Positions 36,498-47,100 of a stretch of DNA of 64,000 nt are shown piece by piece. The DNA lies in NCBI RefSeq assembly GCF_020295405.1, contig NZ_JADEYP010000016.1, forward strand, positions 1-64,000, read 5' to 3'. Source of the DNA: Sphingobacterium bovistauri (GTDB lineage Bacteria > Bacteroidota > Bacteroidia > Sphingobacteriales > Sphingobacteriaceae). The first letter of the stretch is position 1, and the number at the start of each line of letters is the position of its first letter. The notes beneath the pieces are model-generated. The model was not told where the DNA came from. It worked only from the letters and a program-made list of their open reading frames with translations, and did no database searches. The position numbers and the translations under genes are program-made.

Positions 36498-38405
36498 ATG
36501 AACAGAGTTGAATTCCTAAAAAATAATCCCCCATTCAATTTGTTGTCTCCTGAAGTGCTCGATGACTTTGCGGATCTTTTTACCGAAACAAAATATAGTA
36601 AGGACACATTGATATATCAACAAGAAGTCACTAAAATGAAAGGTGTTGATGTTATTGTTAAGGGAGTATACGAATCATTTTTTTACGATAATGAGCAGAA
36701 TAAACGATTGCCCGAATCACATGAAGCGGGATTTTGCTATGGGGGTATTTCCATACTTTTGAATAGAAAGAAATCGTTGCGTACGGTCATTGCTACTAAG
36801 GGTACCGTTGTTCTTTCGTTAAAACGTAAATATTTTGCTGGACTTTGTCAGTCTAACGATGCTTTTTTTCAATACTTCACTGCCGAGTATGGACGGCTGA
36901 TGTTGAATGACGATTTTGCTCATTTTACTAAAGCTCCCCCTACCTTCGAACAAAGCTATATTGCATCCGAACAGTTGTATTCGAGGCGGATAGAAAGTGT
37001 AGATGCCAAAGATATATTGTATTGTGAAGAAAACACCCCGGCATGGCAGGTTGCTATACTTATGGCGGATCATAAAAGAAGTTGTATTATCGTTAGGGAT
37101 GCATCTTTACAGGCTGTAGGATTTATTACCGATATTACCTTGCGAGACAAAATCGTTGCTCATTCAGGAATGGATAACAACATTTCCGCGAGGGAAATCA
37201 TGGACATACCTGTAGTGACCATCGATAATCAGGCGTATGTATATGAAGCGATATTAATGATGTTTCGGTCAAAGACACGCTACCTCCTGGTGGAGAACAA
37301 AGGACTTCTTGAGGGGATTATTAGCCGAAACCGTCTACTGAGTGAGCAGGCACAGTCGCCATTGGTATTTATTCAATCTGTAAAATTGGCATTATCCGTA
37401 GATGAACTAAAAGGGAAATGGGAGAATGTACCCCACATGATCAAGCAGTTGATTGGGAGAGGAGTGAATGCAGAGATCGTGAATCAGATTATCACATCGA
37501 TAGCAGACACCATCTTGATAAAGATAATAGATAGCGTAATAGCTGATATAGGTAAGCCTCCAGCCAAATTTGTCTTTATGGTGCTGGGGAGCGAAGGGCG
37601 AAAAGAGCAAACTTTAAAAACAGACCAAGATAACGCGATTATCTATGAAGATAAGGCGAACGAGCATCGTGAGGAAGTTAGAGAATACTTTCTTAAGTTT
37701 GCCGATATGGTCTCTGGGCATCTTGATTTTGTTGGGTTTAGTTTCTGTACGGGTGGTTTTATGGCGAAAAACCCCAAATGGACGCATTCCCTGTCTCATT
37801 GGAAAAATAACTATGAGCAGTGGCTACAAGAATCTATACCTGAGTCGACTATTAAATTTTCTACTTTCTTTGACTGCCGTTACATATATGGAGATCCGTC
37901 AATCATGGATGAACTTCATGAGTTTCTGGATGAAAAATTAAAACAGCCCATGGAAAAACTGTTTTTCCAGATGGCAAAGAATGCTTTGCAGTACCAACCA
38001 CCTCTGACATCTTTCCTTAAGAAAATACGTACTATCAATGTGGGAGATCGGGAAGTGTTTGATATTAAGAAAGCGATGACGCCTATCGTGGATCTGGTAC
38101 GGGTGTATGCGCTAAAGCACCGTATATTCAGCGTGAATACCGGAGAAAGGTTGAAGGCACTCCAAAAAATCGGTGTATTTACAGAATCAGCGACTCAGGA
38201 ACTCCTTCATTCTTATTATTATCTTATGGCTTTGCGTCTGCAAAGGCAGGCTAATCACATTATACAGGATAATACAGAGCCTGACAATTTTATTGACCCA
38301 ACGAGTTTAACAAAAATCGAACAGGTTACACTCAAAGAAATCTTCAAGACTATAGAAGGGTTCCAGTCCCGTATACGGGTTAAGTTTACGAAGGAGCTTT
38401 TTTAA
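36498..38405 (+). CDS. cNMP-binding/CBS/DUF294 nucleotidyltransferase-like signalling protein
   Basis: This 635-residue protein combines four regions: an N-terminal cyclic-nucleotide-binding-like domain (about 10-140), a CBS pair (about 165-290, with AWQVAILMADHKRSCIIV), a DUF294 nucleotidyltransferase-like domain (about 330-470, with LGSEGRKEQTLKTDQDNA) and a C-terminal DUF294 helical domain. The GSxGRxEQ...DxD pattern is the nucleotidyltransferase core. It probably senses adenine nucleotides and regulates something by nucleotidyl transfer, but the target is unknown. It is co-transcribed with the exonuclease gene and shows a higher GC content than the window in general. Confidence 0.9.
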   Translation: MNRVEFLKNNPPFNLLSPEVLDDFADLFTETKYSKDTLIYQQEVTKMKGVDVIVKGVYESFFYDNEQNKRLPESHEAGFCYGGISILLNRKKSLRTVIATKGTVVLSLKRKYFAGLCQSNDAFFQYFTAEYGRLMLNDDFAHFTKAPPTFEQSYIASEQLYSRRIESVDAKDILYCEENTPAWQVAILMADHKRSCIIVRDASLQAVGFITDITLRDKIVAHSGMDNNISAREIMDIPVVTIDNQAYVYEAILMMFRSKTRYLLVENKGLLEGIISRNRLLSEQAQSPLVFIQSVKLALSVDELKGKWENVPHMIKQLIGRGVNAEIVNQIITSIADTILIKIIDSVIADIGKPPAKFVFMVLGSEGRKEQTLKTDQDNAIIYEDKANEHREEVREYFLKFADMVSGHLDFVGFSFCTGGFMAKNPKWTHSLSHWKNNYEQWLQESIPESTIKFSTFFDCRYIYGDPSIMDELHEFLDEKLKQPMEKLFFQMAKNALQYQPPLTSFLKKIRTINVGDREVFDIKKAMTPIVDLVRVYALKHRIFSVNTGERLKALQKIGVFTESATQELLHSYYYLMALRLQRQANHIIQDNTEPDNFIDPTSLTKIEQVTLKEIFKTIEGFQSRIRVKFTKELF

Positions 38406-38490
38406 AATAATTGAAGAAATATGCGTTGTGAAATAAATCTTCTTTTGCGGATTTACAATAGGATGTTATGAATAATATAAATCAGAAAAT

Positions 38491-38524
38491 AAAAAAGCTT
38501 TCAGAGTTTGTCTGAAAGCTTTTT
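38491..38524. terminator. Bidirectional terminator between the DUF294 gene and rlmF
   Basis: Stem AAAAAGCTTTCAGA with TCTGAAAGCTTTTT around the loop GTTTG (38506-38510). It lies between convergent genes, four bases from the rlmF stop codon. Confidence 0.88.
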
Positions 38525-38528
38525 CGTT

Positions 38529-39407
38529 TTATTCCCAACGCCAAGCAAGGATTCTCATTTTCTTTTGCCCTTGTTCCATATCGATGATTTCGATTTGAGC
38601 AGCCTTATGGTATTCTAATACTGCTATTAGTGGTTTTAAATGATCTTTGCTTGATACTAAAGATGTCGTCCACTTAATTTGTTTTTTGTATTTCTGACTG
38701 TCATATATCAATTGAGTGATAAATGCTTTTTCTCCTCCGGGGCACCACAGTTCGTTGGGGTGTCCAGCGAAATTTTGCACAGTTGGTAATTCAGCTCCTT
38801 TTTTTAGATTTTGAAATTTCTTAGTGCTTTTTGACCAATTGTCTTCTCTGGATGTGAAAAAAGGGGGGTTACACATGATTGCATCAAATTTGTCTTCTGG
38901 AAACATAATTCCGTCTAGAATTCTTTCACGCTCATCTTGGTAACGCAATTTGATTTTTTTCTTCAACCAAATGTTCTTGTTCACATTAACCTCCGCCTGT
39001 TGTACAGAGCTACGGTCTATTTCAGTACCTACGAAATCCCAATTGTATTCTTGTGCGCCTATGACTGGATATACAATGCTTGAACCAGTTCCTATATCTA
39101 ATATTTTAACATCCTTACCTGTCGGAATTACACCTTGATTAGTCGTCGCTAGTAAATCTGCTAAATGGTGTATATAATCGGCTCTTCCTGGTACAGCTGG
39201 GCAAAGACTATTCGGCGTAGGTTGCCAATATTTTAATTTATAATCAGCAATTAATAGTGCTTTATTTAATTCCAAAACAGATTTTGGATTCGAAAAGTCG
39301 ATAGTATCTTTTTCATTCAATTGTATGATATGACTGCTCAATCCTTTGTAGGTTGCTTTGAGCTTTTTCAAATCATATCCATGTAAGTGCTTATTTCTTT
39401 TATGCAT
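38529..39407 (-). CDS. rlmF: 23S rRNA (adenine1618-N6)-methyltransferase
   Basis: This 292-residue enzyme methylates A1618 of 23S rRNA. The N-terminus (HKRNKHLHGYDLKKL) and WQPTPNSLCPAVPGRADYIHH match the family. The SAM-binding motif is LDIGTGSSIVYPVIG (about 103-117), and the catalytic NPPFF sits at 180-184. The length is typical. It stands alone, divergent from thrS, and has an exact -7 box upstream. Confidence 0.94.
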   Translation of the reverse strand: MHKRNKHLHGYDLKKLKATYKGLSSHIIQLNEKDTIDFSNPKSVLELNKALLIADYKLKYWQPTPNSLCPAVPGRADYIHHLADLLATTNQGVIPTGKDVKILDIGTGSSIVYPVIGAQEYNWDFVGTEIDRSSVQQAEVNVNKNIWLKKKIKLRYQDERERILDGIMFPEDKFDAIMCNPPFFTSREDNWSKSTKKFQNLKKGAELPTVQNFAGHPNELWCPGGEKAFITQLIYDSQKYKKQIKWTTSLVSSKDHLKPLIAVLEYHKAAQIEIIDMEQGQKKMRILAWRWE

Positions 39408-39426
39408 GTATTCTGTATTTTCACAT

Positions 39427-39434
39427 CAAAGGTA
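39427..39434 (-). promoter_or_regulatory. -7 box for rlmF
   Basis: On the minus strand TACCTTTG (39434-39427) matches TAnnTTTG exactly, about 20 bases before the ATG at 39407. Confidence 0.45.
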
Positions 39435-39506
39435 CTCTTATTATTACAATTGCTGGTCAGAACCTTTTCATTTTTCATATCCTTCTCTATTTGATTAAAA
39501 TATTAG

Positions 39507-39514
39507 TAAATTTG
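39507..39514 (+). promoter_or_regulatory. -7 box for the thrS-infC-rpmI-rplT operon
   Basis: TAAATTTG is an exact TAnnTTTG match. An upstream TTTG lies at 39490-39493, closer than the usual spacing. Transcription would start near 39521, leaving a leader of about 90 bases with two predicted hairpins before thrS. Confidence 0.5.
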
Positions 39515-39609
39515 CACTTCGCTAATTTTAGTAGGTATGCAATGTATTTGTACGCATTGTAGCTAAGGTTTAGCTTAGATAAATTCAAAATTTTAAATCA
39601 TAATTGTTG

Positions 39610-41535
39610 ATGATTAACATTACATTACCTGACGGTTCGGTTCGTCAGTTTGAAAAAGGGACAACAGCAATGCAAATCGCGTTGTCTATTTCTGAAGGAT
39701 TAGCTAGAAATGTATTAGCTGCAGAAGTAAACGGTGAAGTGTGGGATGCTTCTCGTGCGATTGAACAAGATTCAGCGGTGAAATTGTTGACTTGGAATGA
39801 TGATAAAGGTAAATCCACTTTTTGGCATTCATCAGCGCACTTACTAGCCGAAGCATTAGAAGCACTTTATCCAGGTATCAAATTTGGTATTGGTCCAAAT
39901 ATTGAAACAGGTTTTTACTACGATGTAGACTTTGGTGATAGAGAATTCTCGTCTGATGATTTCAAACAAATCGAAGACAAGATGTTGGAACTGGCAAAGC
40001 AAAAAGAAGTTTTCGACCGCAAATCGGTATCCAAAGCTGACGCATTAGCGTATTTCACAGAAAAGGGAGATGAGTACAAATTGGATTTGATCAAAGATCT
40101 AGAAGATGGCTCAATCACATTTTACTCACAAGGAAATTTCACGGATTTGTGCCGTGGTCCACATATTCCAAATACAGGATTCATCAAAGCTATCAAATTA
40201 ACAAATGTAGCGGGTGCGTATTGGAGAGGGGATGAGTCGCGTAAACAGTTGACTCGTATCTATGGGGTGACATTCCCTAAAGCTTCTGAATTGACAGATT
40301 ATTTGAAATTCATCGAAGAAGCAAAAAAACGTGATCACCGTAAGTTGGGTAAGGAATTGGAGTTGTTTGCTTTTTCTGAAAAAGTAGGGGCAGGTTTACC
40401 ATTATGGTTGCCAAAAGGAACTGCGTTGCGTCAAAAGTTACAAGATTTTTTACAAAAGGCACAGTTAAAAGCTGGTTACGAGCCAGTGATGACACCGCAT
40501 ATTGGACATAAGCAACTATATATCACTTCTGGTCACTATGAAAAATATGGTGCGGATTCCTTTCAACCAATTCATACACCTGTAGAAGGTGAAGAGTTCT
40601 TGTTAAAACCAATGAACTGTCCTCACCACTGTGAGATATATAAAACAAAACCTCGTTCGTATAAAGATTTACCTGTTCGTTTTGCGGAATTTGGTACAGT
40701 ATATCGTTATGAACAATCAGGTGAATTGCATGGATTGACTCGTGTACGTGGGTTTACACAAGATGATGCTCACTTATTCTGTCGTCCAGATCAAGTTAAA
40801 GAAGAATTTAAGAAAGTAATTGATTTAGTTTTATACGTTTTTGGTGCATTGGGATTCCAAGAATATACTGCACAAGTATCGTTGAGAGATCCAGAAAACA
40901 AAACTAAATATATTGGTAGTGATGAAAATTGGGCATTAGCTGAAAATTCAATTATCGAAGCGACTGCTGAAAAAGGTTTGCCAACTGTTGTGGAATATGG
41001 TGAAGCTGCATTTTATGGTCCGAAATTGGATTTCATGGTTAAAGATGCCTTGGGACGTAAATGGCAGTTAGGAACTATTCAAGTTGATTACAATTTGCCT
41101 GAGCGTTTTGAGCTAGAATACACAGGTTCAGACAATCAAAAACACCGTCCTGTGATGATTCACCGTGCACCTTTTGGTTCGATGGAGCGTTTTGTTGCAG
41201 TATTAATTGAGCACTGTGCTGGGCAATTCCCATTATGGCTTGCGCCTGAGCAATTTATAGTCTTACCAGTGTCAGAAAAATATGAAGAATATGCTCAAAA
41301 TCTTTTAGATTCGCTAAATAATTCCGATATTCGCGGTCTGATCGATCTTAGAGACGAGAAGGTAGGACGCAAAATTCGTGACGCAGAAGTTAAAAAATTG
41401 CCTTACATGCTGATTGTAGGGGAAAAAGAGATGGAAAGTGGCACAGTTTCTGTTCGCAAACATGGGTCAGTAGACTTGGGGTCTATGACAGCAGACGAAT
41501 TTAGAGATTTATTAATAAAAGAAATAACCGTTTAA
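39610..41535 (+). CDS. thrS: Threonyl-tRNA synthetase
   Basis: This class II synthetase charges tRNA-Thr. The ATG at 39610 gives 641 residues ([14 protein letters not shown]); two in-frame TTG codons lie just upstream after a stop at 39601. The TGS domain (about 1-62), the editing domain with [12 protein letters not shown], the class II core with [11 protein letters not shown] and its zinc ligands, and the C-terminal anticodon-binding domain ([19 protein letters not shown] onward) are all present. It heads the translation cluster thrS-infC-rpmI-rplT. The leader hairpins suggest regulated expression. Confidence 0.97.
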   Translation: MINITLPDGSVRQFEKGTTAMQIALSISEGLARNVLAAEVNGEVWDASRAIEQDSAVKLLTWNDDKGKSTFWHSSAHLLAEALEALYPGIKFGIGPNIETGFYYDVDFGDREFSSDDFKQIEDKMLELAKQKEVFDRKSVSKADALAYFTEKGDEYKLDLIKDLEDGSITFYSQGNFTDLCRGPHIPNTGFIKAIKLTNVAGAYWRGDESRKQLTRIYGVTFPKASELTDYLKFIEEAKKRDHRKLGKELELFAFSEKVGAGLPLWLPKGTALRQKLQDFLQKAQLKAGYEPVMTPHIGHKQLYITSGHYEKYGADSFQPIHTPVEGEEFLLKPMNCPHHCEIYKTKPRSYKDLPVRFAEFGTVYRYEQSGELHGLTRVRGFTQDDAHLFCRPDQVKEEFKKVIDLVLYVFGALGFQEYTAQVSLRDPENKTKYIGSDENWALAENSIIEATAEKGLPTVVEYGEAAFYGPKLDFMVKDALGRKWQLGTIQVDYNLPERFELEYTGSDNQKHRPVMIHRAPFGSMERFVAVLIEHCAGQFPLWLAPEQFIVLPVSEKYEEYAQNLLDSLNNSDIRGLIDLRDEKVGRKIRDAEVKKLPYMLIVGEKEMESGTVSVRKHGSVDLGSMTADEFRDLLIKEITV

Positions 41536-41547
41536 AAATTTAAACAT

Positions 41548-42108
41548 TTGGCATTAAAAAGACCTAGTGGTCCAAGACCACCGATGAAAAAGAAAGAACC
41601 AGAGCACCGTATTAACGAGTTTATTCGTGTGCCTGAAGTACGTTTAGTGGGTGATAATGTTGAGCCAGGGGTATATCCTACGCGTAAGGCATTGGAAATG
41701 GCTGATGAGTTGGAGTTAGATTTAGTAGAGATTTCGCCAAATGCTGTGCCGCCTGTTTGTAAAATCGTGGATTATAGTAAATTCATTTACGAACAAAAGA
41801 AAAAACAAAAGGAAATCAAGGCAAATGCCAAGCAAACTATTATTAAGGAGATTCGTTTCGGACCTAATACAAGTGAGCATGATTTTGATTTCAAACTTAA
41901 GCATGCGATGCGCTTCTTAGAGGCAGGTGAAAAAGTACGTGCATACGTACATTTCAAAGGTCGTGCTATCGTATTCAAAGAGCAAGGAGAAATCTTGTTG
42001 TTACGTTTTGCGCAAGCGCTAGAAGATTATGGTAAAGTTGAATTGTTGCCAAAATTGGAAGGTAAGCGTATGTTTTTGACATTAGCTCCTAAAGGAACTA
42101 AGAAATAA
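41548..42108 (+). CDS. infC: Translation initiation factor IF-3
   Basis: This 186-residue factor prevents premature ribosome subunit joining and checks the start codon. The N-terminal domain ([18 protein letters not shown]) and C-terminal domain ([25 protein letters not shown]) are intact, separated by the Lys-rich linker. The start is TTG at 41548 (reading [13 protein letters not shown]), 12 bases after the thrS stop; an internal ATG at 41584 would remove part of the conserved N-terminus. Rare starts are typical for infC and allow autoregulation in other bacteria. Confidence 0.95.
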   Translation: MALKRPSGPRPPMKKKEPEHRINEFIRVPEVRLVGDNVEPGVYPTRKALEMADELELDLVEISPNAVPPVCKIVDYSKFIYEQKKKQKEIKANAKQTIIKEIRFGPNTSEHDFDFKLKHAMRFLEAGEKVRAYVHFKGRAIVFKEQGEILLLRFAQALEDYGKVELLPKLEGKRMFLTLAPKGTKK

Positions 42109-42147
42109 AAAGATATTCTAACAGATTGATATAAAATAATAAGTATT

Positions 42148-42348
42148 ATGCCAAAAGTAAAAACCAATTCCAGCGCTAAGAAACGTTTCAAATTGACTGG
42201 AACAGGTAAAATCAAGAGAAAAAGTGCTTACAAAAGCCACATCTTGACTAAGAAAACTACAAAACAAAAACGTAACTTGACTCACGCAGCTTTAGTTTCT
42301 GACGGAGATACAGGTAACGTAAAACGCATGTTAGCGATTGGTAAATAA
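42148..42348 (+). CDS. rpmI: 50S ribosomal protein L35
   Basis: This 66-residue basic ribosomal protein begins [20 protein letters not shown] and is complete. It follows infC after 39 bases in the conserved order infC-rpmI-rplT. A structured intercistronic segment separates it from rplT. Confidence 0.98.
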   Translation: MPKVKTNSSAKKRFKLTGTGKIKRKSAYKSHILTKKTTKQKRNLTHAALVSDGDTGNVKRMLAIGK

Positions 42349-42383
42349 TCGTTTTCAGCAAAATTAACAATATTTTATAACCG

Positions 42384-42427
42384 GGTATTAGGTTGTAAGC
42401 TTGTTGAAATACACAGCGCCTCATACC
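42384..42427 (+). promoter_or_regulatory. Intercistronic RNA hairpin upstream of rplT (possible L20 leader)
   Basis: GGTATTAGG (42384-42392) pairs with CCTCATACC (42419-42427) except for one mismatch. The 26-base loop contains further self-complementary pieces. Its place before rplT resembles L20-autoregulated leaders in other bacteria, including the Bacteroidales-1 motif. No covariance support could be obtained here. Confidence 0.45.
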
Positions 42428-42446
42428 AAATTTAATTTTTAAAAAT

Positions 42447-42791
42447 ATGCCACGTTCGGTTAACGCAGTAGCTTCGAGAAGAAGAAGAAAAAGAATTTTG
42501 AAATTAGCTAAAGGCTATTTCGGTTCACGTAGCAAAGTATATACTATTGCTAAAAATACAGTAGAAAAAGGTTTACAATACGCTTACCGCGATCGTAAAA
42601 CTAAAAAACGCGAGTTTAGAGCTTTATGGATTCAACGTATCAATGCTGGTGCTCGTCAACACGGAATTTCATATTCTCAATTGATTGGTAAATTAAATGC
42701 TAAAAGCATTGGCTTAAACCGTAAGGTATTAGCTGACTTAGCAATGAATAACCCAGATGCTTTCAAAGCAGTTATTGACGCAGTAAAATAA
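42447..42791 (+). CDS. rplT: 50S ribosomal protein L20
   Basis: This 114-residue protein is needed for early large-subunit assembly. Its start [19 protein letters not shown] and the segment [20 protein letters not shown] are typical. It is the last gene of the thrS cluster and ends at a terminator. In other bacteria L20 represses its own operon, which the upstream hairpin could mediate. Confidence 0.98.
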   Translation: MPRSVNAVASRRRRKRILKLAKGYFGSRSKVYTIAKNTVEKGLQYAYRDRKTKKREFRALWIQRINAGARQHGISYSQLIGKLNAKSIGLNRKVLADLAMNNPDAFKAVIDAVK

Positions 42792-42826
42792 TTTAGTTTT
42801 TAAACCGCTATCAATTTGTTAGATAT

Positions 42827-42857
42827 AAAGGGAACTCGTGAGAGTTCCCTTTCTTTG
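42827..42857 (+). terminator. Terminator after rplT
   Basis: Stem AAAGGGAACTC (42827-42837) with GAGTTCCCTTT (42842-42852), four-base loop GTGA, short T-rich tail. Confidence 0.85.
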
Positions 42858-42980
42858 TTTATAGAGCTAATGCAAAGAATAAATGCTGAAAGCAACTTTT
42901 GTTTTAATCAATATTGAAATTATACGTTATGAATATTTATTAATACATTAGTAGTTAAATATTTTGGTAGGCTAATAATT

Positions 42981-44048
42981 ATGAGTGACCACGAGGAAAA
43001 GAAAAAATTTGGTATTAAAGATATTGCACGGATTGCAAATGTTTCTATTGCTACGGTCGATCGGGTATTGAACAATCGCAAGGATGTCTCTGATAGTACA
43101 AGAGAAAAAATTAAACAGATAATCAAAGAAAATAATTATCAACCAAACCTTTATGCTCGATCATTGTCTGTTAAGAATAATTTGAGCTTTGCCGTATTAA
43201 TCCCACGAACTTCTTTGGAGACAGGATATTGGCAGCTATGTTTAGACGGTATAAATAAGGGGATTTCAGAATTCAGCTCTTTTGGAATTGTCATTGAAGT
43301 ATTTTTATTTGATCAGGAGCAAGAAGATACTTTTCTAGATGCTACAGAAAAGATATTAAGTAAAAAATTTAATGCTGTTATTATAGCTCCAATCTTCATT
43401 GAAGAAACTAAAATATTTGTTCAGGAATGCAGATCAAGAAATATTCATACAATTTTCATCAATTCCGATATTCCAGGATACTCTTCGATGGGCTATATTG
43501 GTCCAGATTTGTATAGTACAGGGAAGTTAGCTGGGAATCTTACTTCCTATCTTGTTAAAGATAGTTCTAAAGTGCTAATACTTAATGTTGCAAAGGGATT
43601 GGAGAATTATAAGTATTTGAATACTAAAATTGATGGTTATAAAAACTATTTAAATGCTATGGGTAAATCTTACCTCATGAAGGTAAAAGACATTCCATTT
43701 AATAATTATGATGAAATAGAACCAGAATTGTTGAGGCTGAATTTTGAAATTGAACCAGATATAGTGTTTGTTACGAATTCTCGTGTTTCGGTTGTAGCTA
43801 AATTTTTCTATGAACATCAAGAGTTAAACAAGCCTTACATTATTGGATTCGATTTTCTAAGTGCTAATGTAGATTATTTGTCTAAAGGCTATGTTGATTT
43901 TCTAATCTGTCAACGTCCAGATAAGCAAGGATATATGGCGCTAAATCATTTGTACCGTTATTTTCTCTTAAAGGAGGGAAGTATTGAGTTTAAATCTATG
44001 CCAATTGATATTTTGACTAAAGAGAATTATGCTTTTTATGAAAATTAA
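42981..44048 (+). CDS. LacI-family transcriptional regulator
   Basis: This 355-residue regulator has an N-terminal helix-turn-helix (about residues 10-55: IKDIARIANVSIATVDRVLNN, split here only by length rules) and a periplasmic-binding-like sensor domain (about 70-345). It stands directly upstream of the SusC/SusD catabolic cluster in the same orientation, so it probably controls it in response to a sugar-like ligand. A 28-base palindrome follows its stop codon. The VDRVLNNRKDVSDSTR hinge approach resembles regulators of the Bacteroidota LacI group. Confidence 0.92.
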   Translation: MSDHEEKKKFGIKDIARIANVSIATVDRVLNNRKDVSDSTREKIKQIIKENNYQPNLYARSLSVKNNLSFAVLIPRTSLETGYWQLCLDGINKGISEFSSFGIVIEVFLFDQEQEDTFLDATEKILSKKFNAVIIAPIFIEETKIFVQECRSRNIHTIFINSDIPGYSSMGYIGPDLYSTGKLAGNLTSYLVKDSSKVLILNVAKGLENYKYLNTKIDGYKNYLNAMGKSYLMKVKDIPFNNYDEIEPELLRLNFEIEPDIVFVTNSRVSVVAKFFYEHQELNKPYIIGFDFLSANVDYLSKGYVDFLICQRPDKQGYMALNHLYRYFLLKEGSIEFKSMPIDILTKENYAFYEN

Positions 44049-44074
44049 AAATATTTTGATATCAAAATATTTTT
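44047..44074 (+). terminator. 28-base perfect palindrome after the lacI-type gene: terminator and/or operator
   Basis: AAAAATATTTTGAT (44047-44060) is exactly mirrored by ATCAAAATATTTTT (44061-44074), followed by more T. It overlaps the TAA stop of the regulator gene. As RNA it would form a weak AT-rich terminator; as DNA it could bind a dimeric protein. It lacks the central CG typical of LacI-family operators. Confidence 0.5.
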
Positions 44075-44156
44075 TTCTAGCTTGCATTATGTTTACGTAT
44101 TTCACCTATGAAAAACGTATATAAAATTAATTTTTAATCCTATAAAATCCTAGATT

Positions 44157-47100
44157 ATGAAACAAAATCTATTTTTAGATTTAAGTCATTTCCCTAAGCA
44201 AGGATGTAAGATTTTCTTAGTTCTTTTTTTAGCTGTCTTTTCGGTAACGTTAACAGAGGCTAAAAATTTTGCTACAGAAATTCAGCAATCAAGTGTTAAG
44301 GGAGTGGTGCAGGACTCACTAGGTGTTCCTTTGGTCGGAGCGACGCTCACAATAAAAGGTTCATCTGTAAGTACTCAAACTAATGCTAAAGGAGAATTTA
44401 GTTTTCCCACTTTAGCTAAAAACTTCGTATTAACGGTTACGTTTACGGGATATCTTTCTGAAGATATAGTTGTTGGAGAGGTAGATTATTTGAAAATAGT
44501 GTTAAAAGAAGATCCTAACGAAATTGGGGAAGTCGTAGTGGTCGCTTTTGGACAACAAAAGAAAGAAACTTTAGTAGGTTCAATTACTAGTGTTAATCCA
44601 AAGGAATTAAAAGGTCCTACTTCAAACTTAACCACAATGTTAGCTGGTCGAGTAGCTGGGGTTATTGCTTATCAACGTTCAGGTGAGCCAGGTCAAGACA
44701 ATGCTCAGTTTTTTATTCGTGGAGTTACTAGTTTTGGAACAGGGAAGGTTGATCCACTAATTTTATTAAATGGTATGGAGATCTCATCGAATGAATTAGC
44801 ACGTATACAGCCTGATGATATTGAAGGCTTTTCTATATTGAAGGATGCCTCAGCCGCTGCGCTTTATGGTGCAAGGGGAGCTAATGGTGTTATTTTGGTT
44901 ACAACAAAGAAAGGCAAAGAGGGACCTACAAAATTCAATGTTAGAGTTGAAAACTCAATATCTGGAAATACGAAAAATTTCAAGTTAGCTGATAATATTA
45001 CTTATATGACGCTAGCGAATGAAGGGGCTCGAACACGTGATTACGATGAACCGTATGCTCAAAGTAAGATTGATATGACCGAGTTGGGGCGTGACCCTTA
45101 TTTGTATCCTAATAACAATTGGATAGATATGTTAGTTCGCGATTACACGAACAATATGCGCTATAATGGAAATATCAGTGGAGGTGGCGCTAAAGCACAA
45201 TATTACATATCAGGCACAGCAAACATTGATAATGGTGTAATTAGAAAGGTGGAAACACAAAATTTTAATAGTAATGTGAAAGCTTCTAATTATGAAATGC
45301 GTTCTAATGTCAATTTCAAATTGTCACCAACAACAGATGCTGCTGTACGTACACAGGGTCAATTTTACGAATATAATGGTCCTATTGGTGGAGGTAGTGC
45401 TATATTTAACCAAGCTATATGGTCCAATCCTGTAGTATTTCCTGCTTATTTTCCAAAAGAAATGAATCCATTGGCCAAGCATGTTTCTTTTGGTAATGCA
45501 CGCAGAAATGATAATTCGTTTTACAATAACCCTTATGCAAATGCTGTTTCAGGCTATCAATTGAATGAGCGCTCATATGTGACAGTTCAAGGAGAAATAA
45601 AACAAGATCTTGAATTTTTAGTGAAAGGACTTACTGGTCGTATTATGGGGTATACACGTAGAAATTCAGAGCATGCATTGACTAGACGATATAATCCATT
45701 TTATTATGCTGCAGTAATAGATCGTGAATTAGGATATACTGGATTACAATTATTAAATGAAGGAGTAGGTACCGAATACCTTAATTATTCAGAGGGTAAA
45801 AAAATTGTAGATAAGTTTAATTATGTTGAGGCTGCACTAAATTATAACACTGAAATTGGAAAAAACAATTTGGGTGCTACATTGATTTATTTAGCTTCAC
45901 ATTACCAAACTGCTAATGCGGGAAGCCTTCAGAATTCGCTGCCAAAGCGTAATCAAGGGATCTCAGGTAGATTTACATATGGGTATGATTCCCGTTATTT
46001 AGCAGAATTTAATTTCGGATATAATGGGTCAGAGCGTTTTTGGGATGATCAAAAGTATGGTTTTTTCCCTTCGGTAGGATTAGCATGGAATATTCATAAT
46101 GAGCCATTCTTCAACTCATTATCATCTACAATAAATAAATTGAAATTAAGGGGTACTTATGGTTTGGTTGGTAATGATCAAATTGGAAATGATGAAAATA
46201 GGTTTTTCTTTTTATCAAATGTGAATTTGAACTCTACAGGATATTCCTTTGGATATAATTATGATTACACAAGGCCAGGGGTGGCAGTAACACGCTATGA
46301 GAACAAAGATATCACCTGGGAAAAATCGTATAAATCTAATCTTGGCTTTGAATTAGGTGTCAATAATAATTGGAATATAGAGTTTGACGTATATAGAGAG
46401 TTAAGAACAAATATTTTGATGACTAGATCCTATATTCCAAGTGAAATTGGTCTAACAGCGGCTATTCAGGCGAATGTTGGTAAAGCTAAGGCACAGGGAT
46501 TTGAGGTTGCAACAGATTATACAAAATCTTTTCAAAATGATATGTTTTTAACACTTCGTGGTAATTTCACCTATGCAACTACTATTTATGAAGAATTCGA
46601 GGAGCCAGACTACCTACCTGAAAATAGCCATTTGACAAGAAAAGGTACACCTATAAGTCAAACTTTGGGATATATTGCTGAGCGCTTGTTTATTGATGAT
46701 TATGAGGTAGCGAACTCTCCAACTCAGTTTGGATCGTATTTAGGTGGTGATATTAAATACAGAGATGTAAATGGTGATGGTGTTATCACTACTTTGGATC
46801 GAGTGCCAATCGGAAAACCTACAACACCGGAAGCTATTTATGGTTTTGGATTCACATTTGGCTACAATAATTTTGATTTAAGTTCCTTTTTTCAAGGATC
46901 TTTAGGTTCTTCATTCTTTATCAACCCAACTAATATTACTCCATTTGCTAATGATGTCAATACAGCATACACAGGTACGCAGAATGGTTTATTACAAGTG
47001 ATAGCTGATTCTCATTGGTCGGAATCAAATAAAGATGTTTATGCATTCTTTCCAAGGTTATCTACTGATTTAGTAACAAATAACACACAAACCTCTACAT

